A DNA stretch of 64,000 nucleotides from Sepioteuthis lessoniana (GCA_963585895.1 OY757934.1:31619423-31683422); one strand, 5' to 3'. Counted from the first letter of the stretch, positions 42,959 through 54,917 are shown. The notes: a model not told the origin generated them from the letters alone. Numbers and translations: made by a program.

Positions 42959-43396
42959 GCACCTGAGTAGAGAACCACTGGTTAACTACTGATGACCACT
43001 TATATTCCTTCTATGTGTATTCTGTTTGCCTATATTCACATAAGCACATGCATGTGTGAGAAAATATGTGTGTCTATAAGTCTGCAGTGTATACATATGG
43101 GGTGGCACCTGAGTAGAGAACCTCTGGTTAACTACTGATGACCACTTATATACCTTCTATGCGTATTCTGTTTGCTCATATTCACATTAGCACATGCATG
43201 AGTGTGCAAATATGCATGTCTATAAGTCAGCAGTGTGTACATATGGAGTGGCACCTGAGTAGAGAACCACTGGTTAACTACTGATGACCACTTATATTCC
43301 TTCTATGTGTATTCTGTTTGCTCATATTTACATAAGCACATGTGTATGTGTGCAAATATGTATGTCTATCAGCCAGCAGTGTTAATTCATCAAAAT
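42959..43396. repeat. 146 bp tandem repeat, three units
   Basis: Units start at ACCTGAGTAGAGAACC at 42961, 43107 and 43253, exactly 146 bp apart, each with TTAACTACTGATGACCACTT and a CATAAGCACATG region. A diverged relative lies at 34.66-34.80 kb. 42617-42958 is unassigned. Confidence 0.9.
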
Positions 43397-43499
43397 GTTC
43401 CCGATTCATACATTTCCAGCCACCACACAAGAAAGAAATCTTTTATTTATTTGTATATAATAATAGAATTATTTCAAACAAATAAAAATCTACCCAGGT

Positions 43500-44060
43500 C
43501 AAAAACCTTTGAATAACAGTCAAAAAATTATGAATAACCTTGCCAAATTTGAAACTGAAGTCTCTAATAAAACAATCATTAGAGCACTGAAAAGTAATGG
43601 AAATATATTATTTGGTCAAATGAAACAAAACTAGTGCTCTTTTAACAGAAAGACGTGGCTTTTTTTTTTGTATCACCAAAAAGAACATTGTACCCATAGT
43701 AAAACATGGCAGGAGTATGATGCTGTGTAAATACCTCTGTGCATCAGAAACTTGAAATCTTGTGCAGCTGGAAGAAATCAAGAAGAAAGAAGAATATGAG
43801 AAGATTTTATAAGAAAATCTAAAGCTGTCAGCAGCAAAATTTGGTCTCAATTGTTTTTATTCCAACATGACAACAACACTTAGCTTGAGTCATTTTTGGA
43901 GAAAAAGTACCTACAAAAAGCCAAAGTGAATGTTATTGACTGGTTGGACCAAGCCCTTGATTTAAATACTTTTGAAAATCAGTGGAGTGAACTAGAGAAC
44001 AGGTTCCATGCCAAAAGACCATCAATTCTGGGTGAGTTTGAAAGATTTGTCTAAAAACTA
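43500..44060 (+). pseudogene. Tc1-type transposase pseudogene (DD34E spacing)
   Basis: Plus-strand frame from 43860: FQHDNNT, stop, LESFLEKKYLQKAKVNVIDW, LDQALDLNTFENQWSELENR, FHAKRPSILGEFERF. Asp (43869-43871) and Glu (43974-43976) are separated by 34 residues, the DD34E spacing of Tc1 transposases. Weak upstream pieces (KTIIRALKSNG, PKRTLYP) fit the middle of such a protein. Several stops and frameshifts; no terminal repeats recognised. Confidence 0.75.
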
Positions 44061-44454
44061 GTTTTGTTGGTATTCAATTGTCTGGTTGAATAATTAGATG
44101 ACATTCAGTGGGTACTGATCTTGGAGGGTAGAATTTCTTCTCTTCCCCAAACAAACCAACGTAGAAGAGCTGGCTCAAAAATGAGAAGCAATTTAAGAGA
44201 AAAATGATTGTCAGCTTGTATCTAAATTTGACAGTTACTATGAGATCACGGTTGGTTCTATCAAGTGACAACTTGACCATCCTCAATATAACTGTCGTTA
44301 TAAAAAGTTTGTTCAATTTATTTACTTGCGATAAAGGACAGAAACAATTTTGGAATAAACCTACTAAAAAATTTTGTCTGTAATGAAGTAAAGAACAAAT
44401 AACTTAATATGATTATAGACAAAAACTATCACAGTTTCTTCCTTTTATCCCCTT

Positions 44455-44501
<47 letters not shown>

Positions 44502-44701
44502 AAATGTACAGAGATAAAAAATACAAAAAAAACAATGTTTTCAGAGGATGATTTTATTTGTTGAAATATTTGTCAACATTAAATATTTTGATTTTTAAAC
44601 TTGTGTAAGTAAAAAATTATTTAACAATTTACACGCCCTGAAGAGCTAGTGTTTTTTCATCTCTACATTTTCTTACTGTCAGATTTATTACAAATTTTCC
44701 T

Positions 44702-44744
<43 letters not shown>

Positions 44745-44890
44745 TAATGTAGTTTGCTATATTCATTGATACAGAGAGGTCAATATCAGTAATAGAGTAT
44801 ATGTAGACCTAAGTTAGGAAAGAATCAACAACACTTGGTGACTGTCAGTTTCTGACGAACGTGATCATCTTGGTTTGACTTATATTCATA
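44061..44890. repeat. Unassigned AT-rich stretch with two (AT)n runs
   Basis: (AT)n at 44458-44500 and 44703-44741. No gene recognised. Confidence 0.6.
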
Positions 44891-44892
44891 GA

Positions 44893-45150
44893 TGTAAGTA
44901 AAGTTTGCAACCTTAGTCGAGGGTGACCTGAAGGTTCCCTTTTCAATAGCTACTACACAGAGGTGTAGGGGAAGGGCACAACTCCTTTCTCTGGATTGCT
45001 CCACTTTATCCTTGATCCATACCTTATAATGCTGAGTGTTAAGCAAGAAGGCATCAAGAACTATTTTTTCAGTCTTTGGTATGACTCAACCAGGGATTGA
45101 ACCCCAATCTCTCAGGGCACTGGTGAATACTCTAACTGCTAGGTCAATAA
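44893..45150 (-). mobile_element. SINE D
   Basis: Left AGTAAAGTTTGCAACCTTAG, body CAATAGCTACTACACAGAGG and CACTTTATCCTTGATCC, right head (complement of AGGGATTGAACCCC). Confidence 0.85.
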
Positions 45151-45195
45151 ACTAGTCCTACTTTTTACTTCATAGATATATAAAGATATAAATGT

Positions 45196-45198
<3 letters not shown>

Positions 45199-45258
<60 letters not shown>

Positions 45259-45260
45259 AT
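45199..45260. repeat. (GT)n microsatellite
   Basis: About 30 uninterrupted GT units. Confidence 0.95.
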
Positions 45261-45886
45261 TATACTCCAAGTCAGATCTCATGATTCATAAACTCTTCAT
45301 TACACTCAAAAATTAGAATTGTCTATCGACTGTTATAGATCATTAATTGACTGGCAGACAACTCTACACAATCACATGACAAGAAATCAAGATTTCTCTG
45401 GGCTATAAGAAGGCACTGCAGACTGAAGCTGTGGAAGCTTTCTTGATCCTATCAAATGCATATAAATAACACCCCATATTCCACAAAGGGTAAGTTATAC
45501 CAGCTTTCATGCTACTTCAAAAGACAGTAGCTTCTTCACTCACCTCTATCACCAGGCATAGACAGAACCTATCCCTTTGGGATCAAGCCACCTTACCTCA
45601 CATACACATGAAAGTATAGTCTAAACAAGTCATCTATGAACTTACCAAGCTGTCAACATCACAGAACTGACATGCAACGACTTAGCTTCTTTGTAAGCCC
45701 TCTGGAACTAATATAAGGAAAGGGAAACCCTCTTGTACATTTGTGTATATGAATTCTATCTCATTGTTGATTACTTTCTTTCTTCCATCCATGTTATTCA
45801 AGCAAACAGTTCAATATCCTTTTCAGTGAGTTACCCCTTTTGCACTCTGTCTTCTTATCTCTTCCTTTGCATTACCATAAACGAAT

Positions 45887-45928
<42 letters not shown>

Positions 45929-45990
45929 TATATATATATATATATGATTACCACTTTTCGTCAGAAGTTGTCCATTTCTCCAATTAATAT
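45261..45990. other. Unassigned stretch with (CA)n(TA)n
   Basis: (CA)n at 45890-45924 and (TA)n to 45945. The remaining sequence is not recognised on either strand. Confidence 0.45.
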
Positions 45991-45994
45991 TTCC

Positions 45995-46255
45995 ATATTA
46001 CAAAGCCATGTGCACATAGATGACTCAACTAGCCAGGTTCTCTTCAGCCCATTTATCCACAGATGGGACATTTGAACAATCTAATGTAAGCTGCAGTATG
46101 TGGCACATTCTGATATCTTTTCAGGTGTCTAGACAAACCACTTAATGGTAAGCAAACTTTGCTGTATATAGAGCAGATGTTCTTTTCAGGTCCAGGTAGG
46201 TAGAATGTTGTATTCAGTTTGAGTCTATCTTTGTTCATAGACTCGTATAGGATTA
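45995..46255 (-). pseudogene. Zinc-finger (C2H2-like) tail of a retroelement, decayed
   Basis: Minus strand: NTTFYLPGPEKNICSIYSKV, CLPLSGLSRHLKRYQNVP, then LFKCPICG and LSHLCAHG. These are two C2H2 fingers with one Cys and one His replaced by Tyr, and stops between them. The LPGPEKNIC lead-in suggests the C-terminus of a LINE ORF with terminal zinc fingers; a host zinc-finger pseudogene is the alternative. Confidence 0.45.
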
Positions 46256-46591
46256 ACAAAACTGACGTTTTGAATTGAACACATGATCACAAGTGTTACA
46301 GGTCAGGTAAAGCTATAGATCAATAGGTAACACCACATAATCCTATTATCAAAGAGCATGTATGAATTTACAGTAATCCACACAATACTGTTTCAATGAT
46401 GTGCTTCTTTCTTTGATGCCTTTACACCTCCGAATAATCAGTTGCTTTGGATCCACAATTGTTGATGTTGGTTTTCTAAGCCTTCAGGTTATTCTTGTTG
46501 GCATTTTTGAAATATTTTCACAGTCTAACCTAGGGATGCTTGCTGGTAATTAGCTCACAATAAAACATAAAATAGACTTCAAAGATACTTT

Positions 46592-46594
<3 letters not shown>

Positions 46595-46641
<47 letters not shown>

Positions 46642-46642
46642 C
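46595..46642. repeat. (CA)n(TA)n microsatellite
   Basis: CA run followed by TA run. Confidence 0.95.
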
Positions 46643-46649
46643 TACAACA

Positions 46650-46765
46650 GTTTATGGTTGTCACTATTTATCTTGGTGGGTTAGCGATAGACCAAATGTG
46701 GTATAATTTGGAGAGTGCTCAATATCTGTGAAAGAGCTATTAAATAATATAATAATACATAAATG
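46650..46765. mobile_element. Penelope-like end, family J
   Basis: GAGAGTGCTCAATATCTGTG and GAGCTATTAAATAATATAAT match 16.62-16.74 kb, each directly after an (AT)n tract. Confidence 0.45.
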
Positions 46766-46767
46766 TA

Positions 46768-46945
46768 GCCATTGGCCAAATAAGTAGAGTGTTTGCCAAT
46801 GGTCCTGGAGACCGGGGTTCAATCCCAGGTTGAGTCATACCAAAGACTCAAAAATAGTCCTTGATACCGCCTTCCTTAACACTTAGCATTATAAGGTACG
46901 GATCAGGGGTAAAGTGGAGCAATTTAGGGAATGGAGTAGTGCCCT
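46768..46945 (+). mobile_element. SINE D, left half of an inverted pair
   Basis: Head GCCAATGGTCCTGGAGACC and B-box-like GGGTTCAATCCC, body to GTAAAGTGGAGCAATTTAGG. The 3' part is missing; the sequence turns back into an opposite-strand D. Confidence 0.85.
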
Positions 46946-47107
46946 TCCTTGGATTACTCCACTTTACCCTTGATCCATATCTTATAGTGCTGAGTGTTAA
47001 GCAAGGTGGCATCAAGTACCATTTTTTGAGTCTTTGGTATGACTCGACCTGGGATTGAACTCCAGTCTCCTAGGCAACTGGTGAACACTCTACCCACTAG
47101 ACAATGG
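46946..47107 (-). mobile_element. SINE D, right half of an inverted pair
   Basis: ACTCCACTTTACCCTTGATC through GGGATTGAACTCCAG to CTACCCACTAGACAATGGGG. Together with the left half it forms a palindrome with arms of roughly 150-160 bp and a short spacer near 46930-46955. Confidence 0.85.
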
Positions 47108-47325
47108 GGCAAATTATGAACACTAGAAGTTTATTACTTGCAGTTTCATGTTGTCTGCACAATCATCAGACAGAAATGTAAGAAAAAGGGCAAATCAACC
47201 AAATTTTTGGGTAGTGTCTATAAATATGGTTGATTAGTCACTTTTCTCACATTTCTGTTGGATGACTGTGCACATCACATGAAACTTCAAGTAATAAACT
47301 TCTAGTGTTCATAATTATATTTTTT
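47108..47325. repeat. Foldback with ~85 bp arms
   Basis: AATTATGAACACTAGAAGTT...TTACTTGCAGTTTCATG at left mirrors CATGAAACTTCAAGTAATAA...CTTCTAGTGTTCATAATTA at right. The arms continue through CAGACAGAAATGTAAGAAAA and TTTTCTCACATTTCTGTTGG. Both arms carry an ATGATTGTGCA/CTGTGCAC-type motif beside CATGAAAC, similar to Penelope-like ends. Confidence 0.75.
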
Positions 47326-47559
47326 AGATTTTATAGCTGCTCTTCTGTGATTACAGTGAGCACTTTTTTATGCAACACTTTTCTAATTTGATTTTCATTT
47401 TTTTGTTATTAGATATATATATATATATATATACACATTACAACATGCATAATCATTCACACAAATGTGAAAATTTTAACAAGATGATTTAAAGCTTGCT
47501 ATGGCTGTTAAAAATTAAGATATGTTAATTGGTAATTTTTATGTAATTTACTACATTAT

Positions 47560-48474
47560 ATATACGTAGTGATTTCAATAAGTTTCCTGACTTTTTTGTA
47601 TAGGCATTTAAAATTGTCTTAGACTCTTGAAAATTCAGTACGCTATTGCTATACATCTTATGAGATGACTGACCAATTTTTATGATTTCAGGTTCAAATG
47701 AACAGTTACAACAGCAATTGGAATACACCTTACTAAAGCCTGATTGTCACAGCTGGTGAATTTGAAAAATGCAATTTGGACATGAGGACACATTGGAAGA
47801 ATGATATACAATAAAATTCTGTTTTAAACTTTGAAAAAAATGCCACAGAAACTTATGGAATGCTTCAGACTGCTTTTGGAGCATCTTGCATGAATCAAAC
47901 ATCAGTTTTTGAGTGGCATAAGAGATTCAAGGAAGGCAGGGAGTCTGTGTGGGATGATGAGAGGTGTGGAAGGAGTAAGGAAGTCAATACACCAGAGTTG
48001 ATTGGCCAAAGGGTTAGGGTTAGGGTTACTATGTTGAGGTTTTAAGGGAGTTCAGGAAGAGATTCCTAGGGAAGAGGCCAGCACTCTTCAAATCGGGTCA
48101 GTGACACTTCCACCAGGACAATGCACCAGTCCACAACTCCATCCTTATTACAGACTATTTGGGTATCAAAACAGTTCCTCACCCTCCCAATAGACCATAC
48201 GTTGCTCCCTGTGACTTTTGCTTATTCCCAAAGCTCAGAGGCTATCGTTATGAGACAATTGAGGAGATGAAAGAGTCTGTGACAAAGGTCATTGACCTGC
48301 TCACACAAGAAGACTTCCATGGGGCCTTCCAGAAGTTGTTGTAATGGTACAACAAGTGCATTGCAGCTAGAGGAGATTACTTCGCAGGGGACTAGAGTTT
48401 CATGTGTGTACTATCAATAAAAATGCCCATATGAAAAAAGTCTGGAAACTTTTTTTTAATGATTCTCGTATATA
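47560..48474 (+). mobile_element. Mariner transposon, internally deleted, with TIRs
   Basis: TIRs: left about 47561-47610 (TACGTAGTGATTTCAATAAG, TTTCCTGACTTTTTTGTATA), right about 48425-48474 (inverted, GTCTGGAAACTTTTTTTTAA). Start near 47838. N-terminal block (47860-47995): FGASCMNQTSVFEWHKRFKE, GRESVWDDERCGRSK. C-terminal block (48095-48400): FHQDNAPVHNSIL-type, TVPHPPNRPYVAPCDFCLFP, KLRGYRYETIEEMKESVTKV, LTQEDFHGAFQKLL. The middle third, with the first catalytic Asp, is gone, replaced near 48010 by GGTTAGGGTTAGGGTTA. Confidence 0.85.
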
Positions 48475-50130
48475 TATGTATATATATATATATATATACA
48501 GAAAGCCCTTTAGGCAACTGATTAGTGTTTGAATCTTATTTAGTCATTTTGAAATTCAAGTAAGTATTTGCACAGAAATTCACTAAGAAATTGCAGTACA
48601 TTAAATCTTCACACAAACAAACATTAAGGAATAAAGCTTTGCAGAACTCTAAAGACAAAATTAATGCAAATTGCTAAACCTTGGACCCAGTTCCACTACC
48701 AGATCTTTCTGTCCTGCTTTCCTCCTAGCCACTGAATCTGCAATTTACTGCTGGCATTTGAACAATATCTAGTAACTACTAATTATAGTATTAAACTGTA
48801 GAAAACTTTAATTGCCCAAATGAGACTTAACTATTTTTTCTCTCTTGATTATCATAGATTTTAACAGATTTTTGAAGAATTTGTTTTACTGTTTAGAAGT
48901 GTAACTACACCATTAAAACAAGAAGATTTAAATAATTTTTCAATTCCATTGAACTTATATCAAAAACATCTGTGATTCATCTTCTATACATTTATCTGAA
49001 GACCGATTAAAATGAAATAAATAAACATTAGTGTTTTATTTTTCAAGTTTAAATTACAGAAAGTACTATTTCTAATACATCAGTGAAATATTGTATTAAC
49101 AATATCCAAATATCTTTTGTAAATCATCTTCTAGTCATTAATCTGGCAAAAATCTAGCTAAAAATAATCTAAAACATAAACCATCATGTTTTATTTTCCA
49201 AGTTTAAAATAACAGAAAATTCTATTTCTAATACATCATTAGAATATTCCATTTTCTGTATTGATTGATTATGGAATTTGATTATGTTTAATATGAATTG
49301 CTGTTTCTGATATATTATTAGAAAAGTCCTTTATATAGAGATAAGCAATTTGAAAAAAATGGCCTTAAAAAGTGTTGTGCATTGGAACTGTAATGTAGTG
49401 GTTGGCTCCCTGCATTTGCCAAGCTCTGAGCCCAACAATAAAAAGTCAGTCCCAAGAACACTCACTGTAGGTGCAAGAAATGGTCAGACATGAGACTCAG
49501 GGATTTTATAAAAAAATATTTGTCTGTTAGTTACTGGAAAAACAACAAATCACAACTAAAGCAAAATTGCACCCCTCATTGGGGATGGGCAATGATTAGT
49601 CAAAGAATTGATCTTTCCTTGATCGAACTTCACATCTTTCTGTTTTTGAGGCTGCTCCAGAGGAAAGTTGTAATATTGACCATAGGGTAAGTGGGATCTT
49701 TTTGTGACTATGTGTCTAACATTTCCTTTCTTGAAATGAAAAACCATATCTCATCATCACTTCTTCATCTCGTCTTTGTCTCTTTATCTATGCCAACTTT
49801 TTTTTAGATGCCTACAACACTACAGAACAAGAAAGATTGCTACAAGAGATTTACAATGATTCATAAAAGATTTAAATTTTCTCTTGTGGATTTTAGTCTA
49901 TATGTCATTATCACTTCATTAATGCTGCTTTTTCTTTACATATTTTCCAATTCCTTAGTTTTGAGATTCATTTTTTTTTTTTACTTCAAATAATAAATAT
50001 CATTTCTAATACATCTCAGCCAATAATTCTTTGACTAAACACATTTCATATATTACAAGTATTCAAAATCAGTTTTTCTTTACTTCTATGAATTTGTAAT
50101 AACCTCAAAGTTATCCTCCTTTAATTTTCT
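48475..50130. other. Unassigned stretch
   Basis: 49376-49470 (ACTGTAATGTAGTGGTTGGC, AAGCTCTGAGCCC) is possibly a decayed tRNA-like SINE. The rest has no recognisable repeat or protein. Confidence 0.45.
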
Positions 50131-50141
50131 ACTCAGAATAA

Positions 50142-51520
50142 ACTGGTGCAAATAATATTACTGATTTTATTAATAATATTACTGATTTTACAAATAATAT
50201 TACTGATTTTACAAATAATATTACTGATTTTATAAATAATATTACTGATTTTACAAATAATATTACTGATTTTATAAATAATATTACTGATTTTATAAAT
50301 AATATTACTGATTTTATAAATAATATTACTGATTTTACAAATAATATTACTGATTTTATGAATAATATTACTGATTTTATAAATAATATTACTGATTTTA
50401 TAAATAATATTACTGATTTTATAAATAATATTACTGATTTTACAAATAATATTACTGATTTTATAAATAATATTACTGATTTTACAAATAATATTACTGA
50501 TTTTATAAATAATATTACTGATTTTATAAATAATATTACTGATTTTATAAATAATATTACTGATTTTATAAATAATATTACTGATTTTACAAATAATATT
50601 ACTGATTTTATAAATAATATTACTGATTTTATAAATAATATTACTGATTTTACAAATAATATTACTGATTTTATAAATAATATTACTGATTTTATAAATA
50701 ATATTACTGATTTTACAAATAATATTACTGATTTTATAAATAATATTACTGATTTTATAAATAATATTACTGATTTTATAAATAATATTACTGATTTTAT
50801 AAATAATATTACTGATTTTATAAATAATATTACTGATTTTACAAATAATATTACTGATTTTATAAATAATATTACTGATTTTATAAATAATATTACTGAT
50901 TTTATAAATAATATTACTGATTTTACAAATAATATTACTGATTTTATAAATAATATTACTGATTTTACAAATAATATTACTGATTTTATAAATAATATTA
51001 CTGATTTTATAAATAATATTACTGATTTTATAAATAATATTACTGATTTTATAAATAATATTACTGATTTTATAAATAATATTACTGATTTTACAAATAA
51101 TATTACTGATTTTACAAATAATATTACTGATTTTATAAATAATATTACTGATTTTATAAATAATATTACTGATTTTATAAATAATATTACTGATTTTATA
51201 AATAATATTACTGATTTTACAAATAATATTACTGATTTTATAAATAATATTACTGATTTTATAAATAATATTACTGATTTTATAAATAATATTACTGATT
51301 TTACAAATAATATTACTGATTTTATAAATAATATTACTGATTTTACAAATAATATTACTGATTTTATAAATAATATTACTGATTTTACAAATAATATTAC
51401 TGATTTTATAAATAATATTACTGATTTTACAAATAGTATTACTGATTTTACAAATAATATTACTGATTTTACAAATAATATTACTGATTTTACAAATAAT
51501 ATTACTGATTTTATAAATAT
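50142..51520. repeat. 21 bp minisatellite, ~65 units
   Basis: Unit AATATTACTGATTTTAYAAAT, where Y is the only common variable base (T or C). Over about 1.38 kb the array is otherwise almost invariant. Both strands are stop-free because 21 is a multiple of three, giving long false ORFs (VILFIKS on minus, NNITDFI on plus). The T/C order shows repeated higher-order blocks. Confidence 0.95.
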
Positions 51521-52225
51521 TAAAATCAAAGATTCTTTTTTTAATAAATCATGTTCAAATGACTTTTGCTAGCCAGGCACTAAATTTGCATTAACAGTTT
51601 TTCAAATATCATTTTCTTCTCTTAGATTAAATTTCTACAATCAAATGTTATTGGCTTGTATTGTCTCAAAAACAGCTTTCATTTACTTAAATCATTTGAT
51701 TAAATCTCTATGGGTAAAAGTGAGACATTTTTTTTTCAAAAAAGTTATATTGAATGCAGATAACACTTCAAATCAAACAGCAGATCTTGTGGCTTCTGGA
51801 AAAATCACTGTTCTTACCCATTGGCTATCCAATCACTGAACTTATTCTTATTGGATTTTTGTAATGAAACAAAGACGGAATTAGTGGAATGATCTGCCAG
51901 CACAATTATAGAATAGAAAATTACTAACTTGCGAGCGAATACAGCATGTGACCAATCATACAAATGTTCTTTTTACCATTTTGGAAATATAAAAAATGTA
52001 AAAATATAATGAACTTCCATGAACCAATTTAATCTGTCTTTAGCTATGAGTCATCACTATTAGTTGGACTAGTAGCCAAGATGACTAACAAGGAAACTTA
52101 CTAATCAGTATTGAGGTCATAGCTCTATGATTAGTGCATCAAACTGGAGGCCATTATATCTACATTTCAACCTTTAATTGGTGAATATTCTTGATCATAA
52201 TGAAAAGAAAAAAATCCTGTCTGAA
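51521..52225. other. Unassigned stretch
   Basis: No feature recognised except short oligo-T runs and (AT)n at 52232-52253 just beyond. Confidence 0.45.
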
Positions 52226-52254
52226 AAATTATTTATATATATATATATATATAT

Positions 52255-52870
52255 CTGCCCAGACGTTTGTGAGTATGAATTTCTAGTGATATTTATACCT
52301 ATGTATACCAATGAGAGATTATTTCAATTGCATGTGACTGATGGCAGAGCCAAAATATTGTATGCGAGGAGAACTGTAAATCATCCAGGAAGGGATACCA
52401 TTTGGTGGTAGTTCAGTTATGATATGAAATGACAGCGTGTATGACAATGATTTTATTTTATGATACTGGAATGCAACACCAATAGTTAATGCAAGGAAAA
52501 ACAAGTCTGTGAAAAGGTTGTAGTTCATTTTGATGCTCACTCACTAGCATCACATCCCATCTTCACGGATGACAATGCCCAACCCCATAAAGCATAATGC
52601 CATTAACATTCTTCTGGGTTCAGCAAAAAGCTTTGATCTTAATCCTATAGAACATTTGTGGGACATTTTGGCTCATAAAAAGCAAGCTAGGGTCCTCTCT
52701 GTTCAAGCAGTTGCAAAACTTGTGCTGGCATCTCAGAAATAATGGCATAACATTACTCAGATAAAAATCAGAAGATCAATAGGAAGGCATTTGGAAACCA
52801 TCATTTATGCAGATGGTGTCTACATGAGATATTGTCATCTTTTTGTACCAAGAACATACAAGTGTTTTTT
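52255..52870 (+). pseudogene. Tc1-type transposase pseudogene, second lineage
   Basis: Frame pieces: NERLFQLHVTDGRAKILYAR, then TDDNAQPHKA and, one frame over, SFDLNPIEHLWDILAHKKQA, ending RRSIGRHLETIIYADGVYMR. These match the DE-RF-LH--DGR block, the DN--PH block and the DLNPIEH-WD block with its catalytic Glu. The first catalytic Asp is Asn here. The lineage differs from the relic at 43.5 kb. Confidence 0.75.
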
Positions 52871-53020
52871 TTTGTTTTTATAATTGTGACGATGTGTTAT
52901 ATACTGATAAGCATATGGGAGCATATGTTTTTCTGACAACATTGAGCCACAGAGATCTCAAATAGCATTCTCTGAGCTAAATCAACTTTGAATCTAGCAG
53001 AAAAACTGGAGGTGCTTAAG

Positions 53021-53023
53021 TGG

Positions 53024-53055
<32 letters not shown>
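53021..53055. repeat. (AT)n microsatellite
   Basis: Uninterrupted AT repeat directly before SINE K. Confidence 0.9.
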
Positions 53056-53058
<3 letters not shown>

Positions 53059-53165
53059 TTCAAATCATGGATGGAGCTGTTTGTATTTCACAAATCACTA
53101 ATATTTTGTGGATAGGTATGCATCCAATTATTGTCCCTTCTAGTATGGATAAATAGTAGGGTAGA

Positions 53166-53468
53166 TGTAATGAAAAAAGGGGGTCAGAACCCCTTCACGC
53201 CAACTATGCTGCTCGCACTAACTCTCAGAATAATACGATTCTGCAACTCGCACCAACTCCTCTTAACTCAATGTCTGCTCTCCACTCTCAGAATAACACT
53301 CCCCTGCCTCGCTAATTTGGTCTTTTTATAGCCTCTTCCTCTCCTCATATGCAAATTACCGCTACTCGCATATAAGGAATCCACAAACTCATTCCTCTTT
53401 TTTTCTTTTCCCTACAGTCAAACACAGAAGCGATGTGAGTAATCTATTCTATTACATTTTAGACCACA
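53166..53468 (-). repeat. 3' LTR
   Basis: 303 bp, TGTAATGAAAAAAGGGGG to ATTTTAGACCACA on the plus strand. It contains two copies of CTCTCAGAATAA (53222-53233 and 53285-53296). It is the longer LTR and probably the ancestral form. Confidence 0.9.
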
Positions 53469-53511
53469 CGCCATGATCACACGCCACACACCATGATCAT
53501 TAATGATCACT

Positions 53512-54026
53512 TCACAGTAAATAGTCCCGTGCCCAGATTGGCACAGCACGTTCTCTCTGCGGTCTTTGCATTGCCACTGGTTCATCTTCATTGCCCTCTG
53601 GCCCAGCACTTACATCATCGTCTACGTGGACCACGCACCTCAAATCTAAAATATGCCGTGGCATTCCATCGACACTCAAGTTGTTAGGTGATTATACATC
53701 AGCAATCACTCCTCTTCCCCAATGCGTCGTACATCGTGCGTTCGGTGGTTTCACCCAAACCTCTTCTCTTATCTGGATTCTGGCTGGTCCCTGCTCATCG
53801 ATTTCTTGGGGTGTATCTCTCGGGGGCCTCCATTCATAGTTAAAAACTAATCTATGCAGCACTGTGTCATCTCTCTGTCCGACCTTGAGAGCCATGTTGT
53901 ACCAGAATGTGGCCTCTTCAGGTGATATCCCTCCCCTCTCAGCTATTGGTTTCACCGTCCGATGATGTCGCTCCACTATTCCATTTCCTCCGGGCCTACA
54001 GGCTGCCCTGTAATAGCTTCTTATCT
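53512..54026 (-). pseudogene. Integrase C-terminal part
   Basis: Reads YYRAACRPGGNGIVERHHRT with the third catalytic Glu in GNGIVE, then YNMALK and a basic C-terminal region. A TAA at 53692 interrupts it; the same frame continues RHILDLRCVVHVDDD and ends RERAVPIWARDYLL at 53512. A one-base shift separates it from the upstream integrase frame. Confidence 0.8.
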
Positions 54027-54914
54027 TCAATTTTTTAGCATCGTCTGGAAAATTTCTGAACGAAAAACAGTGCCATTGTCCATTATCACCTCCATTACGG
54101 GACCACGTTCAAGCATCATCTTTTCCAATTCCTCTGTAACTGCTGATGCCGATTCTGCATGCAACTCCCTCCATATCGCCAGTCTACCAGGTCCACAGTC
54201 AATCACTGACAAGTATGCTCCCCCACGATAGTGTGTAATGTCGATAGCTAATCTTGTCCAATTCTTCGAAGTCCCAATTTCCCCAGGATCATGTATATTT
54301 GGAGCGGGATCGATCGATTGACATCGGACGCAATTCTTAACCACCTCCTGAACTTCTTCCCGTTTTATATGTGGATCAACTTTCCGCAGCAAATATAACG
54401 TTCTTTCCACTCCCATGTGGTGCATACCATGCAACTCTTCTAGTTCTCCAAATCCTAGACAGCATACCGGGACCTCTTCTTTCTCAACTAACCATTTTTT
54501 TTTATCCGTGTCAGCGCATCCGCCTTGTTTCTCTCTGATGGCACAAACACTGCCTTTTATTTGCAGTTTAAATTCAGATATCAACTCTCCAAATATCCCT
54601 AATCTCCGCTTTACAATCACTTCTTCAGCACCCTTTGTTTGTATTCTTCCACTCTCCTCCACTGTAGAGGTCACCCAACTTAGTACCGTGGCTGAATCAG
54701 TTCTTATTTCGATTTCTCTCAATCCCCATTTTATGGCTAAATTGATGCTTTTCAGAACAACATCTAACTCGGCCACGTTAATATGATTATAATCACTTTT
54801 TTTTCTCAACCATGTAACATCCTCCGCCACCAAACCGTCAATCTCAACGACCACACCTGTCACAATACTACTTGCATCACACCACACCACTCCTATTTTT
54901 GTTTCAGGTATGTG
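54027..54914 (-). pseudogene. RNase H and integrase N-terminal/core part
   Basis: RNase H motifs are recognisable: GVVWCDASS, NVAELDVVL, IRTDSATVLSW. The integrase zinc-binding HHCC follows (HGMHHMGVERTLYLL...KNCVRCQ), then the core with AIDITHYRGG and VIMDNGTVF, giving the first two catalytic Asp. The frame is the same as the RT but separated by TGA at 54915-54917. It ends by a frameshift near 54050. Confidence 0.85.
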
Positions 54915-54917
54915 TCA

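Noticed and set aside
46768-46830. tRNA gene in the D head
   Set aside because: Strong B box, but it continues directly into the SINE D body and recurs in eight copies.
47108-47200. Hammerhead ribozyme in the left foldback arm (CTGATGATTG...CATGAAAC)
   Set aside because: The pairing that fits uses core bases (ATG with CAT), so a proper stem II cannot form.
48012-48028. Interstitial telomere
   Set aside because: Only about three GGGTTA units, inside a mariner deletion junction.
50129-51572. Open frames of about 400-470 codons
   Set aside because: Translation of the 21 bp repeat (VILFIKS or NNITDFI units), not a protein gene.
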